60,189 nucleotides of DNA, taken from NCBI RefSeq assembly GCF_025965415.1, contig NZ_JAOPWY010000121.1, positions 1-60,189 on the forward strand. The letters are read 5' to 3'. The translations under genes and the position numbers were made by a program. Shown piece by piece: positions 18,901-26,740 of this stretch. Position 1 is the stretch's first letter. Every line of letters begins with the position of its first letter. Below the pieces are notes generated by a model. It did not search any database. It was not told where the DNA came from and worked only from the letters and a program-made list of their open reading frames with translations. The DNA comes from Nocardioides sp. (GTDB lineage Bacteria > Actinomycetota > Actinomycetes > Propionibacteriales > Nocardioidaceae).

Positions 18901-21900
18901 ATCGCCAACCACGTCTACCTCGAAGTCGTCGGCGACGGCGACCCCCACTCGGTCATCCACCCGACACTGGTCCGCCCGCTCACCCCGACCGACATCCTCG
19001 ATCAGGTCCTGGCCCGCGACGACACCCAACGCTCCGCGACCAGCCTCCTACGGGACCAGGCCGACCCCGCGACCCGCCTCGGCGACGCCGCCCAGCGCTA
19101 CCTCGACAGCCTTTACGTCGCGGCCGAAATGGTGGTCGGCGTCGACGTCGTCGAGGCCCTCGACGCCACAGCCGGCGAGATCGTGCCCGGTCTCACTGAT
19201 CAACCCGCGTGGCCTGCACTCCGCTCGCACCTCCTGCTCGGGGGCGCCCAAGGAGGCGACCCGACCGCGAGACTGCGCTCTACAGCGGAGTCTCGCGAGA
19301 TCGACACCGCCACGGACACCGCCGCCGTGCTCGACTGGCGCCTGGACTCCTCCGGCCACCGAGGCACGAGCACCGCAGCCATCCCTCCCCCGCTGCCGTG
19401 GATGCCAGGGATCCCCGACCGCCTGGCCGACGACCCGAAGTGGGGCGCCTACCTCTCCCGGCGCGCGCGCCTCGTCGAGCAGCTCGCCGGCGACGTGCGC
19501 GCCAGTGCCGCTGAACGGGCCGCGCTCCCGGCCTGGGCGCAGAACGGGATGAGCCCTGACCCCAAGAACACTGACACGGTGGCGGACATCGTGGCTGAGG
19601 TGGAGGTGTGGCGCGCCGCCATGCAAGTCCCCGCCGACGATCGGCGACCCACCGGTGCGCCGCAGCTGCAGAAGGCCTCCTCCACCTACCAGCGGCGACT
19701 CAACCGCGCCGTCACCGGCGAGCGCACCCCGGCACTCATCGAATGGCGCCAGCTGCTGCACGCCCTGGCACCGCAGGTCCAAGGCGACGAGTTCACACCC
19801 CTGTTGGCCGAGCGCTTGGCCGCCATGTCGCGGGCCGGCATCCAGGCCCACCAGCTGCTCCGCACCGCCGCCGCGGCCGGCGGTCCGCTGCCCGATGAGC
19901 ACGCCGCAGCAGCGCTGTGGTGGCGGATGGCCCGCCACCTGGCCCCCGCCGTTGCTGCGCAGGCCGGGGACGGCGCACACGGTGAGGGAGTCACCACCGC
20001 CTGGTCGACCCAGCTGCCGGACCTGCTGGGCACGAAACGCGCCGCGCACATCCGGGCTAGCACCTGGTGGCCGGCGCTGGTGGTAAATATTGACCGCGGG
20101 CTGCAGCGCGGCTGGCAGCTTGAGGACCTGTTGGGCACGCGTCGCCCGCTGCTCAGGGACGGCTGGGAGGGCGTCGACGAGTGCCAGACACTGGTGTGGC
20201 GTACGTCGATCGCGCTCGACCCCATCCCCGACGAGAACGGGCACTCCGAGTACGCCGACCGATTCCAAGAGCCCCCGGCGGACCTGTGGGAGGGCGTCGA
20301 AGTCGACCCCACCGACGTCTCCCAAGTCCCTCACGTGGACCTTTCCGATGACGTCGTATGGACGCTCACCGAAGGTCCCCGCCACGACCCCGGCCACGAT
20401 CCCGACCAGCAGGACGACAACCTCGTGGACCCGGTGGACCTCGTCAGCATCGCCGCGTCGATGATCGCCGACAACGTCGACCAGGTCGACCAGGTCGACC
20501 AGGTCGACCAGGTCGACACCGTGGACGAGGCTCGAGTCGTCGAGGGCGACCTGAGACTCGCCGGGTACATCCGCGACTTGGGCCCCATCGCACTTGAGCC
20601 GACCGACGCCGACATCGGACTGATGTACCAGCGCGCCGAGGAGTGGTACTCCTGTCCCGTCACTCGCGAGCGGATGGTCGAGATCAACGATATGGCCCAG
20701 ACCTTCTTCGAGACGCAGTTCGACGACTCATGGGGCCGCGCCTACCTGGCCGAGAGGTTCGGTCTCGACATGGCCGGACACGAGGACTTCCGCTTCGGCC
20801 AAGCGCCGCCTGGGTGGACCCACCTCGTTACCCATCTGCGCCGCCACGGCGTCACCGATACTGAGATGCTCGCCGCCGGCGTCGCCAGGAAGTCGTCGAG
20901 GGGCAACCTGATCGACCGGTTCCGCGACCGCGTCATGTTCCCCGTCGTCCACGAGAACCAGATCCTCGGGTTCGTCGGCCGACGCCGCCCGGACCTCGAC
21001 GACGCCGACCAAACACCCGGCGGGGCCGGCCCGAAGTACCTCAACACCGCCAACACCCCCCTGTTCCACAAGAGCGCGCAGCTGTTCGGCGTCGTCGACG
21101 AGCTCATCAACCCAGCAGTCGGACCTGGCGCCGTGCCGGTGATCGTCGAGGGCCCCATAGACGCGATTGCCGTCACCCTAGCCAGCGCCGGCCGCTACCT
21201 CGGAGTGGCCCCCCTGGGCACGTCACTCAGCGACGAACAGGCCACCCAGCTTGCCGCCCTGACCCGACACGCAGGCCATGACCCGATGGTGGCCACCGAC
21301 GCCGACCTGGCTGGGCAGATCGCCGCCGAACGTGACTTCTGGATGCTCACCCCCCACGGCCTCGACCCCGGCTACGTGCGCTTCCCCGACGGGCTCGACC
21401 CCGCCGACGTGTTCGCCCAGCGCGGCCCCGCAGCCCTGACCGCTGCCCTCACCGGCAGTACATCCCTGGGTGAGAAGATCCTGTCCGAGCGGCTCGACAA
21501 CCTCGACCCAGAGCAGGCCGGCGTGGCCGCGATGCGCGTCCTCGCAGCCCGACCAAGCCACGCCTGGGACTCAGGCACCGAACAGATCCTCACCCGCCTC
21601 CAGGTCACTCAGCTACAAGTCCGCCGCGACCTGCGCGACGCAGTCAAGGTCTGGGATGCCGACCCCCGCACGATCGCCCAGGACGAAATGCACAGCACCA
21701 CCGAGGTCCGCAGGCGGCTCGAAGCCGCCGCCGCGAAGTCGCCGGCCGAGCGATGGGCACCCCTCGCCCGACAGCTCGACTCGCGCCTACTCGAGCAGAG
21801 TGACTGGCCGGCAACGGCAGCGATGCTGCAGCAGGTCCACGAAGAAGGCCACGACATCAACACCGTGACCAGAGCCCTGGTCGACGAAGCGCCACTGAGT

Positions 21901-22068
21901 TACCGGCCCGCAGCCGATCTCCGCTACCGGATCGTGTCCCACCTACAGACTGGCGTGGACACAGGCGAGACACCTGATCCCCGTACGTCGCCCTCCACCG
22001 GCATCGCCCAAGAGCAGCGAGAGACACCCGTTCACCGCCCGCCTCAACCCGGATCGCCGCAACGCTGA
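15922..22068 (+). CDS. MobF (TrwC/TraA-like) relaxase fused to helicase and TOPRIM primase-like domains
   Basis: This 2048-aa conjugation protein starts with a relaxase domain. It has candidate catalytic tyrosines at Tyr14/Tyr16 and Tyr37/Tyr38 and the metal-binding histidine triad HRDSRAGDPDLHTH (His271, His282, His284). A RecD/TraI-like superfamily-1 helicase follows, with Walker A PAGSGKTTA (Lys649) and VVIDEAGM. The C-terminal 450 residues resemble a DnaG-type primase core. They include FRDRVMFPV and GFVGRR, then a TOPRIM fold with VIVEGPIDAI (Glu1743) and ATDADLAG (Asp1793, Asp1795). GTG at 15922 or ATG at 15928 may be used. It would nick oriT, unwind the strand and perhaps prime replacement synthesis. 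Confidence 0.92.
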   Translation: MTMSLHKLTAGSGYDYLTRQVAALDATDRGHTGLASYYTERGETPGVWMGSGMAGIDGLSAGDVVTADHMQNLFGAGHHPLATERTRVLDLRIGRPGLKRPTESDYQAAARLGAPYKVHADDVSAFRIEVAKRFAEWNSAAGHPGDYPVPVAERARIRTEVARDFFRAEHGREPSQGTEGARELAATIAKDSRPRTNAVAGYDLTFSPVKSVSTLWAVADPKTAALIERAHQAAVQDALDFLEARALFTRQGANGVRQVDVRGLVATAFTHRDSRAGDPDLHTHVAVANKVQTLSPDGTPNGTAGGTGKWLAIDGRPLHKAVVSASETYNTALERHLVDMLGVRFAERPDTDARKRPVREIVGVDPQLNARFSKRRLHVEDRRKVLVTGFQATHGRPPTPVETLQLAQQATLETREAKHEPRSLAEQRDTWHREAVEVLGTPQRVTQMIHDALRPASGLAWNPALNSRAVATSPADSRVDAAWFATTADRIVTTMEGGRSTWQYWHVYAEAQRQVRAANVTTNQVVHVVDLLVNEVLDGRSVSLARPTDEAAGINEPVELRRADGTSVYSTAGSALFTSSKVLAAEERLVVAAGRRDGYAAEASSVDLALLESTANGVTLNAGQATLVWEMATSGARLQLAIAPAGSGKTTAMRALAGAWTDSGGTIVGLAPSAAAADALRSQIDSQTETLAKLTHSIERARLSEARSGDAVPDWVAGIDSSTLVVIDEAGMADTVSLDVAVSYILERGGSVRLIGDDQQLAAIGAGGVLRDIRVTHGALQLTELVRFTDPAEAAASLALREGNSESFGFYLDRDRVHVGDLATMTEDVFAAWRSDRAAGLDSIMLAPTRDLVAELNRQARSHRLAETAPADPVHPASAGLVRRLADGNEASSGDLIITRANDRRLRTSATDWVKNGDRWHLHEIHDDGDLTVQHTRHGRTVRLPRDYVETATELGYACTVHTAQGITADTMHGLATGSESRQQLYTMMTRGAIANHVYLEVVGDGDPHSVIHPTLVRPLTPTDILDQVLARDDTQRSATSLLRDQADPATRLGDAAQRYLDSLYVAAEMVVGVDVVEALDATAGEIVPGLTDQPAWPALRSHLLLGGAQGGDPTARLRSTAESREIDTATDTAAVLDWRLDSSGHRGTSTAAIPPPLPWMPGIPDRLADDPKWGAYLSRRARLVEQLAGDVRASAAERAALPAWAQNGMSPDPKNTDTVADIVAEVEVWRAAMQVPADDRRPTGAPQLQKASSTYQRRLNRAVTGERTPALIEWRQLLHALAPQVQGDEFTPLLAERLAAMSRAGIQAHQLLRTAAAAGGPLPDEHAAAALWWRMARHLAPAVAAQAGDGAHGEGVTTAWSTQLPDLLGTKRAAHIRASTWWPALVVNIDRGLQRGWQLEDLLGTRRPLLRDGWEGVDECQTLVWRTSIALDPIPDENGHSEYADRFQEPPADLWEGVEVDPTDVSQVPHVDLSDDVVWTLTEGPRHDPGHDPDQQDDNLVDPVDLVSIAASMIADNVDQVDQVDQVDQVDTVDEARVVEGDLRLAGYIRDLGPIALEPTDADIGLMYQRAEEWYSCPVTRERMVEINDMAQTFFETQFDDSWGRAYLAERFGLDMAGHEDFRFGQAPPGWTHLVTHLRRHGVTDTEMLAAGVARKSSRGNLIDRFRDRVMFPVVHENQILGFVGRRRPDLDDADQTPGGAGPKYLNTANTPLFHKSAQLFGVVDELINPAVGPGAVPVIVEGPIDAIAVTLASAGRYLGVAPLGTSLSDEQATQLAALTRHAGHDPMVATDADLAGQIAAERDFWMLTPHGLDPGYVRFPDGLDPADVFAQRGPAALTAALTGSTSLGEKILSERLDNLDPEQAGVAAMRVLAARPSHAWDSGTEQILTRLQVTQLQVRRDLRDAVKVWDADPRTIAQDEMHSTTEVRRRLEAAAAKSPAERWAPLARQLDSRLLEQSDWPATAAMLQQVHEEGHDINTVTRALVDEAPLSYRPAADLRYRIVSHLQTGVDTGETPDPRTSPSTGIAQEQRETPVHRPPQPGSPQR
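20476..20517 (+). repeat. 9-bp tandem repeat inside the relaxase gene
   Basis: GTCGACCAG is repeated four times without change, plus a partial fifth copy, encoding (Val-Asp-Gln)n. It lies in the acidic linker between the helicase-like and primase-like parts, so length changes by slippage would keep the frame. Confidence 0.9.
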
Positions 22069-22232
22069 CTCATCCCGGCCCGATTGGTGCCACTCGGCTC
22101 TACGCCCGAAGGTGCTGCCGCCAACCGGACGCAAGAGAGGTTCTCGCTTCGCGCTTCGTCCTTGCGCCCAGCTTGGGGCGTGTCTCTGAGAGTTGCTGCG
22201 AACCGCCGCCCAGGAGCGCGCGCTGATCAGAA

Positions 22233-22511
22233 TCAGAAGTGAGGCAGCGACAACAAGTTGTTGTTCCATTGGCCATCCGCATAGGTGCGGAGGTACGGCT
22301 GGCCAGACTGCGGACGCACCACGCCCGCCTCCGCGCGACCGGAGCCGCTACCGACGTACGCATGGTTGGCGGGTTCATCCACCCAGGCGACCATGGTCGG
22401 CTTGTCCGAAGTACCCGTGTTTCCGTCGTTGGGGTTTCGCCACCTATAGCTGACGATGTGCTCGTGGCCGCTGCCGCCGCTCAACCTGATGTGCGTGATC
22501 TCAACGCTCAT
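22233..22511 (-). CDS. DUF3892 domain protein
   Basis: The ATG at 22511 is preceded by AGAGGAG with a four-base gap, which I preferred to a start 66 bp further out. The 92-aa product matches DUF3892: an ITHIRLSGG opening, HIVSYRWRN, a VAWVDE core, an AYV turn and the YLRTYADGQWNNNLLSLPHF tail (family end usually DNLLxLPxF). The family is small, cytoplasmic and of unknown function, common in accessory regions. It converges on the relaxase gene. Nothing suggests a partner. Confidence 0.85.
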   Translation of the reverse strand: MSVEITHIRLSGGSGHEHIVSYRWRNPNDGNTGTSDKPTMVAWVDEPANHAYVGSGSGRAEAGVVRPQSGQPYLRTYADGQWNNNLLSLPHF

Positions 22512-22896
22512 GACGCTCCTCTCGCTGGCACTCCGGACGAGTACGTGCACACCGAGGCTGCCAGCACCCACCGACACCGTTGCTCCTGCCGCACCAGCAG
22601 CGTCTTCCCGGGCGCGTGGGCTCGGGGCACGCAGGGACTCCGCGATCTCGTTAGACGCGACCCCGAGTCCTGGACTCGCCGGATGAGCCGGGGGGACATT
22701 CGACCGAGTCGTTCTCCCGACATGTAGTCATCCGCGTGAGAGCGTCGCGGCGCTACGTCTCATCAGCCGCGATCCGTCGACAATTCCGTGCGTAGGTCGC
22801 CCTCACCGACCCGCTCACCGAGTGGCTCACACCCCGGCCGGCCCCGTCCCACACCGCCTGCGGACACGCTTTCAACAGCCGAGTCCGAGGCGATGT

Positions 22897-22917
22897 CTGC
22901 TGACATCCTGCTGACAT
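22897..22917. repeat. Short direct repeat, possible integrase arm site
   Basis: CTGCTGACAT occurs at 22897-22906 and again at 22908-22917, one base apart (11-bp period, one helical turn). Repeats phased like this close to att-like sequence are typical of tyrosine-recombinase or excisionase arm sites. That function is inferred. Confidence 0.4.
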
Positions 22918-22933
22918 TTGCCCCGCTGAAGCA

Positions 22934-22973
22934 TCAGAGGCGGCCCCGGGATCTCTCCCGAAACCGCCTCTGA
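22934..22973. terminator. 10-bp hairpin
   Basis: TCAGAGGCGG (22934-22943) pairs perfectly with CCGCCTCTGA (22964-22973). An inner CGGGA/TCCCG can extend the structure. It ends 20 bases before the antisense tRNA-like fragment. It could be a terminator of a lost gene or a structural part of an attachment region. Confidence 0.45.
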
Positions 22974-22993
22974 CCTGCCGTTTTAACTTTGTA

Positions 22994-23034
22994 GCGGGGG
23001 CAGATTTGAACCTGCGACCTCTCGAAGAGATCGA
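22994..23034 (-). other. Degenerate tRNA 3'-end fragment, att-like
   Basis: On the minus strand the sequence contains AGAGGTCGCAGGTTCAAATC followed by TGCCCCCGCTAC. That is a variable loop, T-arm and 3' acceptor strand as in a tRNA gene. One base of the 3' T-stem seems missing and no 5' half is present, so it is not a working tRNA. It is best read as a leftover attachment site of an element that used a tRNA 3' end. Confidence 0.5.
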
Positions 23035-23193
23035 GCGCTACGGAGTGCCTCGGATGGTCGCGGATCTCCTCGGGTTTACGCGGGAAGAGGTCGCGGTTCA
23101 CCTCGGAGTGTAGTGCCTTGGCATGGACGGTGATCGGACTGTAAGTGGCTAGTTTTTGACAGTGTGCTGAATCTCGGCGAGCTGGCCCATCGC

Positions 23194-23226
23194 CCTCACA
23201 GCACGAGATTCGAACCTGCGTCCTTC
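23194..23226 (-). other. Second degenerate tRNA T-arm fragment
   Basis: The minus strand reads AAGGACGCAGGTTCGAATCT, again a tRNA variable-loop/T-arm core with the GTTCGAAT loop. The distal stem (CGTGC) does not pair well and the rest of the tRNA is absent. It probably derives from another integration event. Confidence 0.4.
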
Positions 23227-23435
23227 TCAACCAGTTTGAGGCGATCGAAGCGTGGGCCGACGAGCCCCAACCTCGCGGAGGTACTCGGCGAAACACCCGC
23301 TGACCTGGGCGGATGTCCTGGATCGGAAACGGTTGGTCAATCGAGTCTAGGCGAAGATTCGGCCTGCCTGGGAGGTGCTCTGTCGACCTCGGCGTACTCA
23401 ACTGCCGAGTTTCCGCCGAGTTGTCACTGGATAGA

Positions 23436-23469
23436 GCAGCCGCCTCCTAAGCGAAGGTCGCAAGTTCGA
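23436..23469 (+). other. Left tRNA-Arg(CCT)-derived att repeat of the catabolic island
   Basis: The core GCAGCCGCCTCCTAAGCGAA plus GGTCGCAAGTTCGA is the anticodon arm (CCT anticodon in CTCCTAA), variable loop and T-loop of a tRNA-Arg. A D-arm-like CTGGATAGAGCA precedes it. The same 34 bases, with one single-base gap, recur at 59738-59772 in the same orientation. The sequence after the T-loop does not fold, so this copy is not a functional tRNA. It is the candidate attL of a 36.3-kb element. Confidence 0.6.
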
Positions 23470-23803
23470 AACCGTCCCCGTGGCGCGTGCGGAACGTCCG
23501 CGCAGGAGCATGCAGAACCAGCTACAAGGATGTGCCGACCGGGGAACGTCGGTCGCTACCGAGAACCGTCGCAAACTCGTCATTGCAACGTGGGCACCGA
23601 TCTTCTCGCACTCTGGCGAAGGACAGATCCCAGAATTTGAACCAGCTCAATGCGGATTCACCGCCAAAGTGTGGTCACCGTTCCCATCTGCTTTGCATGC
23701 ACCATGGACGCGGGTTCCGACAAACGCTGTCCATCGACGATGAGCTGCCGCGAGAAGCGAGCAGTCGCGAAGACGCGCGGCATAGTCTTGGCGTTGCTGA
23801 CAG
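23470..23803. other. Gene-free gap inside the left island end
   Basis: There is no credible coding frame in the 334 bp between the att repeat and the ScoB stop codon. No strong terminator hairpin is obvious after scoB. Confidence 0.5.
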
Positions 23804-24490
23804 TCATGGCGTGATCAGCTTGGGCTGGGTCTTCTCCCGCACCTCGTCCTCGGTGACGCCGGGGGCGAGCTCGGCCAGCGTGAGCGCGCGGTCGCCGAGG
23901 GTGCCCGAGGGCGCCACCTCTCCGGTCGCGGGGTCGATCACGTCGATGACGGCGAGGTCGGTGATGATCCGCTGCACCACGCGCTTGCCGGTGTACGGCA
24001 GGTCGCACTCGTCGAGGATCTTCAGCGAGCCGTCCTTGGCGGTGTGCTCCATCAGCACGATCACCCGCTTCGCGCCGTGGACCAGGTCCATCGCGCCACC
24101 CATGCCCTTGACCATCTTGCCGGGGATCATCCAGTTCGCGATGTCACCCGCGGCCGAGACCTGCATGGCGCCGAGAATCGCGGCGTCGATCTTGCCGCCG
24201 CGGATCATCCCGAACGACTGCGCGGAGTCGAAGAACGACGCCCCCTTGCGCACGGTCACCGTCTCCTTGCCCGCGTTGATGAGGTCGGGGTCCTCCTCGC
24301 CCTCGAAGGGGTACGCCCCCACGCCGAGAATGCCGTTCTCCGACTGCAGCACCAGCTCGACGTCGTCGGCGACGTAGTTGGGCACCAGCGTCGGCAGCCC
24401 GATGCCGAGGTTGACGTACGACCCGTCCTGCAGCTCGCTGGCAGCACGCGCCGCCATCTCCTCACGACTCCAGCCCTTCTTGTCTGCCAT
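23804..24490 (-). CDS. scoB: 3-oxoacid CoA-transferase subunit B
   Basis: This 228-aa subunit of succinyl-CoA:3-ketoacid CoA-transferase transfers CoA from succinyl-CoA to acetoacetate or a related 3-oxoacid. The catalytic Glu is in SENGILGVG (Glu51). The N-terminus [14 protein letters not shown] and the blocks [20 protein letters not shown] and [13 protein letters not shown] are canonical. Length is normal. It follows the ScoA-containing fusion gene with a 1-bp gap, so the two subunits are co-translated. It is last in the long minus-strand catabolic operon. Base composition is more GC-rich than in the SurE part just upstream. Confidence 0.95.
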   Translation of the reverse strand: MADKKGWSREEMAARAASELQDGSYVNLGIGLPTLVPNYVADDVELVLQSENGILGVGAYPFEGEEDPDLINAGKETVTVRKGASFFDSAQSFGMIRGGKIDAAILGAMQVSAAGDIANWMIPGKMVKGMGGAMDLVHGAKRVIVLMEHTAKDGSLKILDECDLPYTGKRVVQRIITDLAVIDVIDPATGEVAPSGTLGDRALTLAELAPGVTEDEVREKTQPKLITP

Positions 24491-24491
24491 G

Positions 24492-26201
24492 TCAGCCTCC
24501 CGGCCCGTGCGTCGCCGCGTCGTCCACGAGCGCGTCGCCCGAGGCGTCCGAGGACGGCCGGGGTCGCGTCGTCGTCTTCTCGATCCGCTTGTCCGCGGCC
24601 TGCTCCGGCGTCAGCGCGACGACCCGCTGCACGTAGACGCCCGGCGTGTGGACGTCGTTGGGGTCGAGCTCGCCGGGCTCGACCAGCTCCTCGACCTCCG
24701 CGATCGTGATCCGCCCGCACATCGCGGCGAGCGGGTTGAAGTTGCGCGAGGACTGGCGGTAGATCAGGTTGCCGTGCCGGTCGCCCTTCCAGGCCCGCAC
24801 CAGCCCGAAGTCGGCCACGATGGCCTCCTCCAGGACGTACTCCTTCTCGACCACCCCATCCGACGTGGCCGTCGCGAAGACCTTCGTCTCCTTCGGCGGT
24901 GACGCCACGATGACGTTGCCCTCGGTGTCGTACTTCCAGGGCAGGCCGCCCTCGGCGACCTGGGTGCCGACACCGGTCGCGGTGTAGAAGCCGGGGATCC
25001 CGGTCCCGCCCGCGCGCATCCGCTCGGCGAGCGTGCCCTGCGGCGTCAGCTCCACCTCGAGCTCGCCCGAGAGGTACTGCCGGGCGAACTCCTTGTTCTC
25101 CCCGACGTAGGAGGAGACCATCCGGCGCAGCCGCTTCTCGAAGAGCAGCCGGCCCAGGCCCCACTCGTCCACGCCGCAGTTGTTGGAGACCGCCTCGAGG
25201 TCGGTCGTGCCGGCCTCCAGCACCGCGTCGATGAGGACCGACGGGATGCCGCACAGTCCGAATCCGCCGACCGCGAGCCTCGCGCCGTCCGGGATGTCGG
25301 CCACCGCTTCTGCGGCCGAGCTGACCACCTTGTCCAACTCAGAGCGTTGCCGCATCGCACCGACTTGCCTACCGAGACCTGCGCGGCCGGGGGGGACGTC
25401 GGCGCTGACGAGGGTTCTGATCAGACGGTCAAGGGCCCCGTTACCCTCGTGCTCGGGCCTGACGAAAAGGCCACCAACAAGTCTCGTTACGGACACGCAG
25501 CCGCGTTCAATGGCTTCTGCATCGGACTCCCCCGGCTGCCCACGCAGTCCACTGGCCGCGAAGTCGCGTACAAGGCTCATCCTGAACCCGCCTTCTTGCA
25601 ACTCCATACCCACTTCGCCATCACGGGCGCGAGCCAAGGACGTGATCGCCACGCTCTCAGGCTCCGCGGGGTGGTCCGGGTAGTTGATGTTGAGGACCTC
25701 GCCAATCGGCCAATCAGCGTCAGATGACGAGATCAGTCGAGCGCAGAAGTTGGCAGCCAATGCGTACTTTCCGGTTAACCCTGGACTGCAGCTCACTGCT
25801 ATCGCGGGCACTCCGTACAGCGCTGCTGTACTGGCGGCGCCGAGGGTTCCTGAGTGGAGCGCGAGCCGGCCGAGGTTGTGACCTGAGTTGATCCCCGAGA
25901 CGACGAAGTCAGGATGAACGCCTTCGAGCTCCGGCACCAGATGGTGCATCGCGGCAAGGACTGCTCCCGATGGCGGGCTATCGACCCCGAGAACTAGCAC
26001 TCCGGGCATCAACTCATCCGTGATTCGTTCGACGCGCACCAGCGTGCCCATGATCTCGCCGCCGATGCTTGTTCCGCCTCCACTGTTCTGATCGAGCGGT
26101 GCGACGACCAGGACCTGGTGGCCCTCTTCGAGAAGCCCGTTAACAAGCGCCCGCAGTCCGCTGGCGTGCACGCCGTCATCGTTCGTCACGAGTACCTTCA
26201 C
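24492..26201 (-). CDS. Fusion of SurE-like nucleotidase and 3-oxoacid CoA-transferase subunit A
   Basis: One uninterrupted 569-aa frame joins two normally separate proteins. Residues 1 to about 270 are a SurE 5'/3'-nucleotidase: [10 protein letters not shown] with the metal-binding Asp8/Asp9, DQNSGGG and [10 protein letters not shown]. From about 288 it is ScoA, with the [11 protein letters not shown]oA-loop and [12 protein letters not shown], ending in a Thr/Arg-rich tail. An internal ATG at 25355 (Met283) could start a free ScoA, but no good RBS precedes it. The gene starts at a GTG overlapping the previous stop (GTGA). The joint, with its change in base composition, suggests a deletion fusing a SurE gene to an incoming scoAB pair. 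Confidence 0.85.
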   Translation of the reverse strand: MKVLVTNDDGVHASGLRALVNGLLEEGHQVLVVAPLDQNSGGGTSIGGEIMGTLVRVERITDELMPGVLVLGVDSPPSGAVLAAMHHLVPELEGVHPDFVVSGINSGHNLGRLALHSGTLGAASTAALYGVPAIAVSCSPGLTGKYALAANFCARLISSSDADWPIGEVLNINYPDHPAEPESVAITSLARARDGEVGMELQEGGFRMSLVRDFAASGLRGQPGESDAEAIERGCVSVTRLVGGLFVRPEHEGNGALDRLIRTLVSADVPPGRAGLGRQVGAMRQRSELDKVVSSAAEAVADIPDGARLAVGGFGLCGIPSVLIDAVLEAGTTDLEAVSNNCGVDEWGLGRLLFEKRLRRMVSSYVGENKEFARQYLSGELEVELTPQGTLAERMRAGGTGIPGFYTATGVGTQVAEGGLPWKYDTEGNVIVASPPKETKVFATATSDGVVEKEYVLEEAIVADFGLVRAWKGDRHGNLIYRQSSRNFNPLAAMCGRITIAEVEELVEPGELDPNDVHTPGVYVQRVVALTPEQAADKRIEKTTTRPRPSSDASGDALVDDAATHGPGG

Positions 26202-26740
26202 AGTGTCCCTCCTCCCAGGTCGACCTCCGCCAAGAGCGAATCGACGGAGGGCAGCGATTCAGGATCTGGGTCGAATCCCAGCGGGGCGTACCACGAGCGC
26301 TCGAAAGTCACCCTTGATCCGGATAGCTGTACCACCAGGCGATCGAGGGCCTGCCGATGCTCATCAGGCGCATGCTCAAGGATGCGCGGCACCAGACGTG
26401 CCAGACCTTCCTGTTGCGCAGCAAGGTCCTCATGCTTTGCAATCGGATCTGCAAGCACCGCGCGTGCATCCGTCACGGTGTCGCTGATCTCGGCTGCCGA
26501 AGGGTCACGAACATCTTTTGCTGCGTGCGCGAGACGCTCGACCATGTCGAGCTGCTGCACCAGCTCAAGACGATGACGGGAATCCAGCAATCCGACACGC
26601 TGACGTACGAACTCGAGCTGGTCGATCACCAACTGCAACTGTTCGCGTGCCGCCGGATCGTGTGGGTTCACCGCTGGCGCGACCACCTCTCGCAGTGCAG
26701 CGATGGCCGCCTTGAACTGGTTGTCGGTGTGGTCCGCCAT
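26198..26740 (-). CDS. Unrecognised helical protein in the catabolic operon
   Basis: This is a 180-aa, soluble, mostly helical protein starting MADHTDNQFKAAIAALREVV. It has heptad-like hydrophobic spacing in REQLQLVIDQLEFVRQRVG and LELVQQLDMVERLAHAAKDV. There is no signal peptide, cysteine motif or nucleotide-binding loop. Its ATG overlaps the stop of the APH-like gene (TGATG) and its stop overlaps the GTG of the SurE-ScoA gene, so it is translationally coupled on both sides. It is most likely a small subunit or stabilising partner of the APH-like protein. I cannot name a family. Confidence 0.8.
   Translation of the reverse strand: MADHTDNQFKAAIAALREVVAPAVNPHDPAAREQLQLVIDQLEFVRQRVGLLDSRHRLELVQQLDMVERLAHAAKDVRDPSAAEISDTVTDARAVLADPIAKHEDLAAQQEGLARLVPRILEHAPDEHRQALDRLVVQLSGSRVTFERSWYAPLGFDPDPESLPSVDSLLAEVDLGGGTL

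Larger units (their letters stand above)
22512..23435. other. Gene-free stretch with repeats and tRNA-like scraps
   Basis: No frame has a credible start, RBS and family match. The stretch holds a promoter-sized region upstream of the DUF3892 gene, a CTGCTGACAT direct repeat, a 10-bp hairpin and two antisense tRNA 3'-end-like fragments listed separately. It looks like a zone of repeated site-specific integration. Confidence 0.6.

Noticed and set aside
19048..20397. 449-codon frame antisense to the relaxase
   Set aside because: Gly/Val/Arg-rich shadow opposite a protein with strong domain matches; no RBS.
20476..20517. Possible CRISPR-like repeat
   Set aside because: 9-bp units without spacers, in frame inside a coding region; a simple tandem repeat.
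23436..23510. Functional tRNA-Arg gene
   Set aside because: The anticodon loop and D-arm are recognisable, but the T-stem and acceptor stem do not pair; kept only as an att-like remnant.
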